This document shows positions 60,269 to 64,000 of a stretch of 64,000 bases of DNA, piece after piece. The number at the start of each line of letters is the position of its first letter. Position 1 is the stretch's first letter. The position numbers and the translations under genes are program-made. Source of the stretch: Zhengitettix transpicula (taxonomy: Eukaryota > Arthropoda > Insecta > Orthoptera > Tetrigidae); the NCBI GenBank assembly GCA_037074705.1, contig CM073591.1:184475432-184539431 (forward strand). Direction: 5' to 3'. Under the pieces are notes generated by a model. The model made no database searches. It was given only the letters and a program-made list of their open reading frames with translations, and was not told the origin of the DNA.

Positions 60269-61029
60269 GGACATATAGGAATCTGTGAACAATCCATTCA
60301 GATACACATATTCATTTCAAAACAATAAAATCTTCGATATTAGTGTAATTACTTCGCAATAATATAATTGATTCCTATCGCTTGTATACGAGAAAAAATT
60401 ACGGCTGTTATCAAACGATGAACTAAATGCTAAGAACTAAACTCATTCAGGCGTTATAAATCTTATAATAATGATGATACGGGAAGAATGGGCGATTTTG
60501 AACCACTGTAGCTCTATATTTGTATTTTCATTACTCATGGTATCTGAGCTATGATATTCCATTTAATTTTTTATATTGAAACTTTTGGTACGAGGTTTGA
60601 GTTCATAACCACGTGTAGTATAATTTAGGGGTGATTTTTGACTATGTCCTGCTTAGGGGAACAATTCAGCCTATAGAAGACCTCAATTTGGTCGATTTTA
60701 AACGTGTGTGATGTGACGTCAAAATGTCTATGCCTGTCAGCTTTCAGTTATAAGGGTTAGAGAGTATTTGAGAAGAAGGATATATAAGAATGCTTTTTTC
60801 AAACATCGTTTACCCTAAGCGACGAATAGGTATGATTTGTGGTTGCGAAATTAGGTAAGTGATATCATCCTGCTTGGTGAACAATTTGGAAAGCTTCGAC
60901 ATGTACATAGACAAGAAATTTGGACATGTTTACGAGAGTTTGCGAGAAAAGGAGGCTGCAGAGGAATATGAGAGGTCAGCTTTTCCAAGAGCACTACAAT
61001 AACAGAATCAGAGCGTAAGAATTCGTTTT
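60269..61029. other. Unassigned DNA
   Basis: No gene or repeat recognised. Confidence 0.4.
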
Positions 61030-61240
61030 TAGAGAGACAGGCTGCATAAGGGTAAAACACGGGCTAGCAACTCCCCCTTAACAGCATGTGAAGGGATTTG
61101 AAAGAGTAGATACAGAATGGAGAGCAAGGAATCCAAGAGTTAAGTAGAGCCTGCATGGATATAGCGTCAGGATTCTACCAGATACACGTCTAAAACTGAT
61201 ACTAGACAAACCCAATAAAACTTGCAACAGCTGGATAAGT
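61030..61240 (-). mobile_element. SINE-like retroposon, strongly decayed
   Basis: The tail-side blocks of the family are recognisable: GACAGGCTGCATAAGGGTAA, AACTCCCCCTTAACAGCAT, GAAGGGATTTGAAAG, then diverged GGATTCTACCAGATAC and AGACAAACCCAATAAAACTT. It stops near 61240. Confidence 0.6.
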
Positions 61241-61444
61241 TTATGAACAAAATATCCTTATATTTCTAAAAACATGTTGAGAGTAGCGTGCCAGAAAAGG
61301 CTTTATATTTTATGTTTCTTTCCCTTCTTCAACCGCTCCGTACTTTCTTACCAACAAACTGTATAGATTCTTTTATAAAAATTTTATCAGAAAAATATCA
61401 AATATCACAAAAAATCTTTTCAGGTGGCCTACAGAGCATAATAA

Positions 61445-62364
61445 TTCAATGTATCCCCCCCTTAGCTTCAATAACGGCCACCAATCTTGGTCTGAAACCC
61501 TCCAATGCAAAAACGTTACGTCGGCGAATTCGAATACCGCCTCAATGGCGTCACATTGGGATTTCAAGACTTTTTGAAGACCCTTTCAACTACGCTCCAT
61601 ACGTGATAATCCAAAGGATTTAAATTAGGACTGTTGGGATGCCAAAAGTTTGACCAAAACGTGTCCAAATTTTCTGACGTCCAATTCTGTACCAAATGGC
61701 TCGGGTGGACCAGTTCACCGTCTTGTAAAACATTCGGAGTTCCATACGCCAGTGTTTCCATCACCGGCGTCGGAACATTTGAAATAACGTTAAAATAAAC
61801 TTGTTTTGTTGCAGTTTCTTCGGATTTTTAAAAATATATGGAGGCATGTCGATGCCCTTGCTTGACACTACACTGAGCACGGGGATATTGCGACAAATTT
61901 TGTTTTGGCTACATCGGGGACGCCCACTGGACACTGCGCGAGCTAGCGCTCATTTCTCCGGTTGGGTTTTGCGTAAAACATAAAAAAAACCTGATTTTCC
62001 CAACAGAGCCTTTCCGCGATGAAGATAGAAGCAAATTGCAGTCGCTGACTCTTTTTGTTCTTGCAGCGTAGGACAGCTTTTGTATCGAAGATCTTTTTCG
62101 GAAATTCTACGCATTGTTGTTTCGCCAATAATATTCGCCAATGATCACAATGATTAATTTTGAATCTCCGAAAGCAGCGCTTGAGCTCTTAGAACGACTT
62201 CAGGGGTTACGCTTCCTGGCTGGTGAACTATAATGTTCGTTTCACTCTTCAGAAGCCCTAAATTTCTCCACAACATAATAAACTGTTAATTTTGGACACT
62301 TAAAGAAAGTAATTTTCTCTGCTGCAGAGCGACTAGCGCTGACACCTTCGAAAACCGTGCTCAT
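61445..62364 (-). pseudogene. Mariner-type transposase relic, third lineage (maT/DD37D-like)
   Basis: From an ATG at 62364: STVFEGVSASRSAAEKITFF, TVYYVVEKFRASEE, EKDLRYKSC, CNLLLSSRKGSVGKIRFF. The first aspartate box is then missing. SVVSSKGIDMPPYIF, YGTPNVLQDG, VHPSHLVQNWTSENLDTFWS and NSPNLNPLDYHVWSVVERVF follow, and finally GGYIE near 61450. The second and third acidic positions (LQDG, NPLDYH) are about 36-37 residues apart, longer than in DD34D mariners, which fits the maT/DD37D group. Many frameshifts and loss of the first aspartate make it inactive. Terminal repeats were not located. Confidence 0.75.
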
Positions 62365-62821
62365 TTGGAAATTTCGAAGGTGTCATACAAACGTTAAGAA
62401 ATTTCAGAGCGAACTCTGGCGGAAGAAATATATATTGGGATATTTAAATTATCCGGATTTATGTGATGCAGGATTTCATCCATCCTCAACACGCTTGGAG
62501 GTAAACGTTTAGACGATGAACATGCTGCCGATGATATGTCGTCAAACACGCAATTTGAAATTGATTACATGCTTTAATGGGTTATTATTTAAAATGATTT
62601 AAATAAATACGGTTTCGGTTAGAAATGTATGATTATAATACATAATACAGCTATCAGTATAGTTAATATGACGAGTCACTATTAACATAGTTGCCCTTGG
62701 TTTTTCTTTCGTTACTTTCCTGTTATTATGGAAACATTACTTACTAGGGTCTGATATTTAGAATAACTACTACTTTTATATGAACTAATCTATTATCCTG
62801 TACATGTTTCTCCCTTTTTTT
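62365..62821. other. Unassigned AT-rich DNA
   Basis: Nothing recognised; the transposon end of the preceding relic may lie here. Confidence 0.35.
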
Positions 62822-63345
62822 TAAAGGACAACAGGCTACATGAGGGTAATCCACTTTGGGCAACTCCCCTTTAATAGCATAGGAAGCGATTTGAAAGGGG
62901 GGATGCGGAAGGGTAGAGGAAGGTAGCCAAGGGTTACTAGGTCCCCCGGGCTATATTTTAAGGATCCTACCCGGCATTCGCCTAAAGAAATGCAGGGAAA
63001 ACCTTAGAAAAACCTGCATCGGGTAGGTCGGGCATTGGGTACTTGTCCCATGCCCTTCCGATAGCGGGAGAGGAGTTTGCTGTGGGGACGCAGCATTCCC
63101 TTCTCCGTGCCTCGACCAGTTTAGGAGGCAGCTGGCCGACTATTCCAGTGGGAATAGCAGACAACTCTTACCGTATGCCCAAGGTCTGTGACCCCGGAAT
63201 ATACACCTCGCAGAACAGGCCAAGGTGCCTCGGCTTGTGGGAACCTTAGTTCAAAAACGGAGAGGAAAAGGCATACCCAAAGGTAGCCCCTTCGTATCTC
63301 TCCTAAAAGGTTCTGCCTGCGAGAGAAAATCCCTCGCAGGAAGGT
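62822..63345 (-). mobile_element. SINE-like retroposon, near full length
   Basis: One of the best-preserved copies. From the left it has TTTTTTTTAAAGGACAACAG (tail side), AATCCACTTTGGGCAACTCC, the whole body, and at the right the hairpin CCTGCGAGAGAAAATCCCTC plus GCAGG, the 5' end in retroposon sense. No poly-T gap or internal rearrangement is seen. Confidence 0.8.
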
Positions 63346-63354
63346 AGTCTTTTT

Positions 63355-63672
63355 TTTTTAGGGCAACAGGCTAAATGAGGGTGATCCACTTTGGGCAACT
63401 CCCCTTTAATAGCATAGGAAGCGATTTGAAAGGGGGGATGCGGAAGGGTAGAGGAAGGTAGCCAAGGGTTACTAGGGCCCCCGGGCTATGGTTTAAGGAT
63501 CCCACCCGGCATTGGCCTATAGAAATGCAGGGAAAACCCTAGGAAAACCTGCATCGGGTAGGTCGGGCATTTGGTACTTGTCCCACGCCCTTCCGATGAC
63601 GGGAGAGGAGTTTGCTGTGGGGACGCAGCTTACCCCTCGCCATGCCTTGGCCTGTTTAGGAGGCAGCTGTTA
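63355..63672 (-). mobile_element. SINE-like retroposon, 5'-truncated
   Basis: A second copy only about 10 bp after the previous one and in the same orientation, with its own T-rich start (TTTTTTTTTTTAGGGCAACA). It is truncated after GGAGGCAGCTG. Very similar to its neighbour in the tail region, for example the shared GGAAGCGATTTGAAAGGGG. Confidence 0.8.
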
Positions 63673-63789
63673 ATAAACTTCAGTCACAGAAGTCGCAGTA
63701 AGCGTTATGTTAAAATGTATGCCGTCTGTTATCTTGATCTAGGTTTGAATATAGCTGAAATAACGTGATTTTTTGCACGATGCATTTTA

Positions 63790-63996
63790 TACAAGAGAGT
63801 GCTGGTAGCCGCGAAAAAACTTAATAATTCCACTCGCATAGAAAATGCTGATAATGAAATCAAAACAACTTGGAATGATTTCAAAAAGGTATCGGCAATC
63901 ACAAATAAATTACACTTACAGACCAGAGTGAAACCTTTTCAGGTAGAGAAGCAGCTTGGAAATTCAATTCGTATTTCGTAAATGTTGTTAACCTTC
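63790..63996 (+). pseudogene. LINE polymerase fragment upstream of reverse transcriptase
   Basis: The frame reads VLVAAKKLNNSTRIENADNE, IKTTWNDFKKVSA and, after a frameshift, AWKFNSYFVNVVN. Jockey-like LINE polymerases have, between endonuclease and reverse transcriptase, a NKxKTTWxIIxxx stretch followed by an xxxFNxYFVNVA box; both are recognisable at the expected distance. The element runs off the window at the right, so the reverse transcriptase would lie beyond 64000. Confidence 0.65.
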
Positions 63997-64000
63997 TTAT

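Overview
The window is eukaryotic nuclear DNA, AT-rich and almost entirely mobile-element debris. Mariner, PIF/Harbinger, Helitron, Jockey- and CR1-like LINE, Gypsy-type LTR and tRNA-SINE remnants together suggest an arthropod, most likely an insect with a large repeat-rich genome. The species cannot be told from the sequence. No intact host gene, rRNA or functional tRNA was found. Every recognisable protein is a transposon relic carrying stops or frameshifts.

Layout. 1-4.1 kb: a 5'-truncated copy of a SINE-like retroposon, then an internally deleted Gypsy-type LTR element on the minus strand. 4.1-12.6 kb: mostly unassigned AT-rich DNA with two copies of a short repeat carrying a hammerhead-like motif, and one copy of a 1-kb repeat whose inverted partner lies at 43.7-44.7 kb. 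12.6-17 kb, 21.1-25.3 kb and 30.3-33.0 kb: long non-autonomous Helitrons built from C-rich (or, read inverted, G-rich) modules of about 280-310 bp, with shorter relatives at 35.9-37.2, 42.8-43.2 and 49.2-49.9 kb. 25.3-26.9 kb: three SINE-like copies, two of them head-to-head as a 1-kb foldback. 28.4-29.5 kb: a mariner with both inverted repeats and TA duplications. 45.6-47.6 kb: two LINE reverse-transcriptase relics, the first split by a SINE-like insertion. 50.4-52.1 kb: a mariner fragment beside a nearly full-length second mariner. 54.8-55.4 kb: a Harbinger deletion derivative keeping the starts of both its genes. 58-60.3 kb: two copies of a transposon with long terminal inverted repeats, coding for a protein of unknown function; one copy is interrupted by a 666-bp insertion. 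61.4-62.4 kb: a third mariner-type relic. 62.8-64 kb: two more SINE-like copies and the edge of another LINE.

Nothing here works as a pathway. The organisation is a history of nested insertions. Dated by interruption, the first LINE predates a SINE-like copy, a Helitron predates a tRNA-SINE, and one terminal-repeat transposon predates a 666-bp element. The most unusual items are the transposon at 57.96-60.27 kb, the Harbinger derivative, the hammerhead-like inverted repeat at 42.6-42.8 kb and the modular Helitrons. Identity statements come from reading motifs by eye; no database search was possible.
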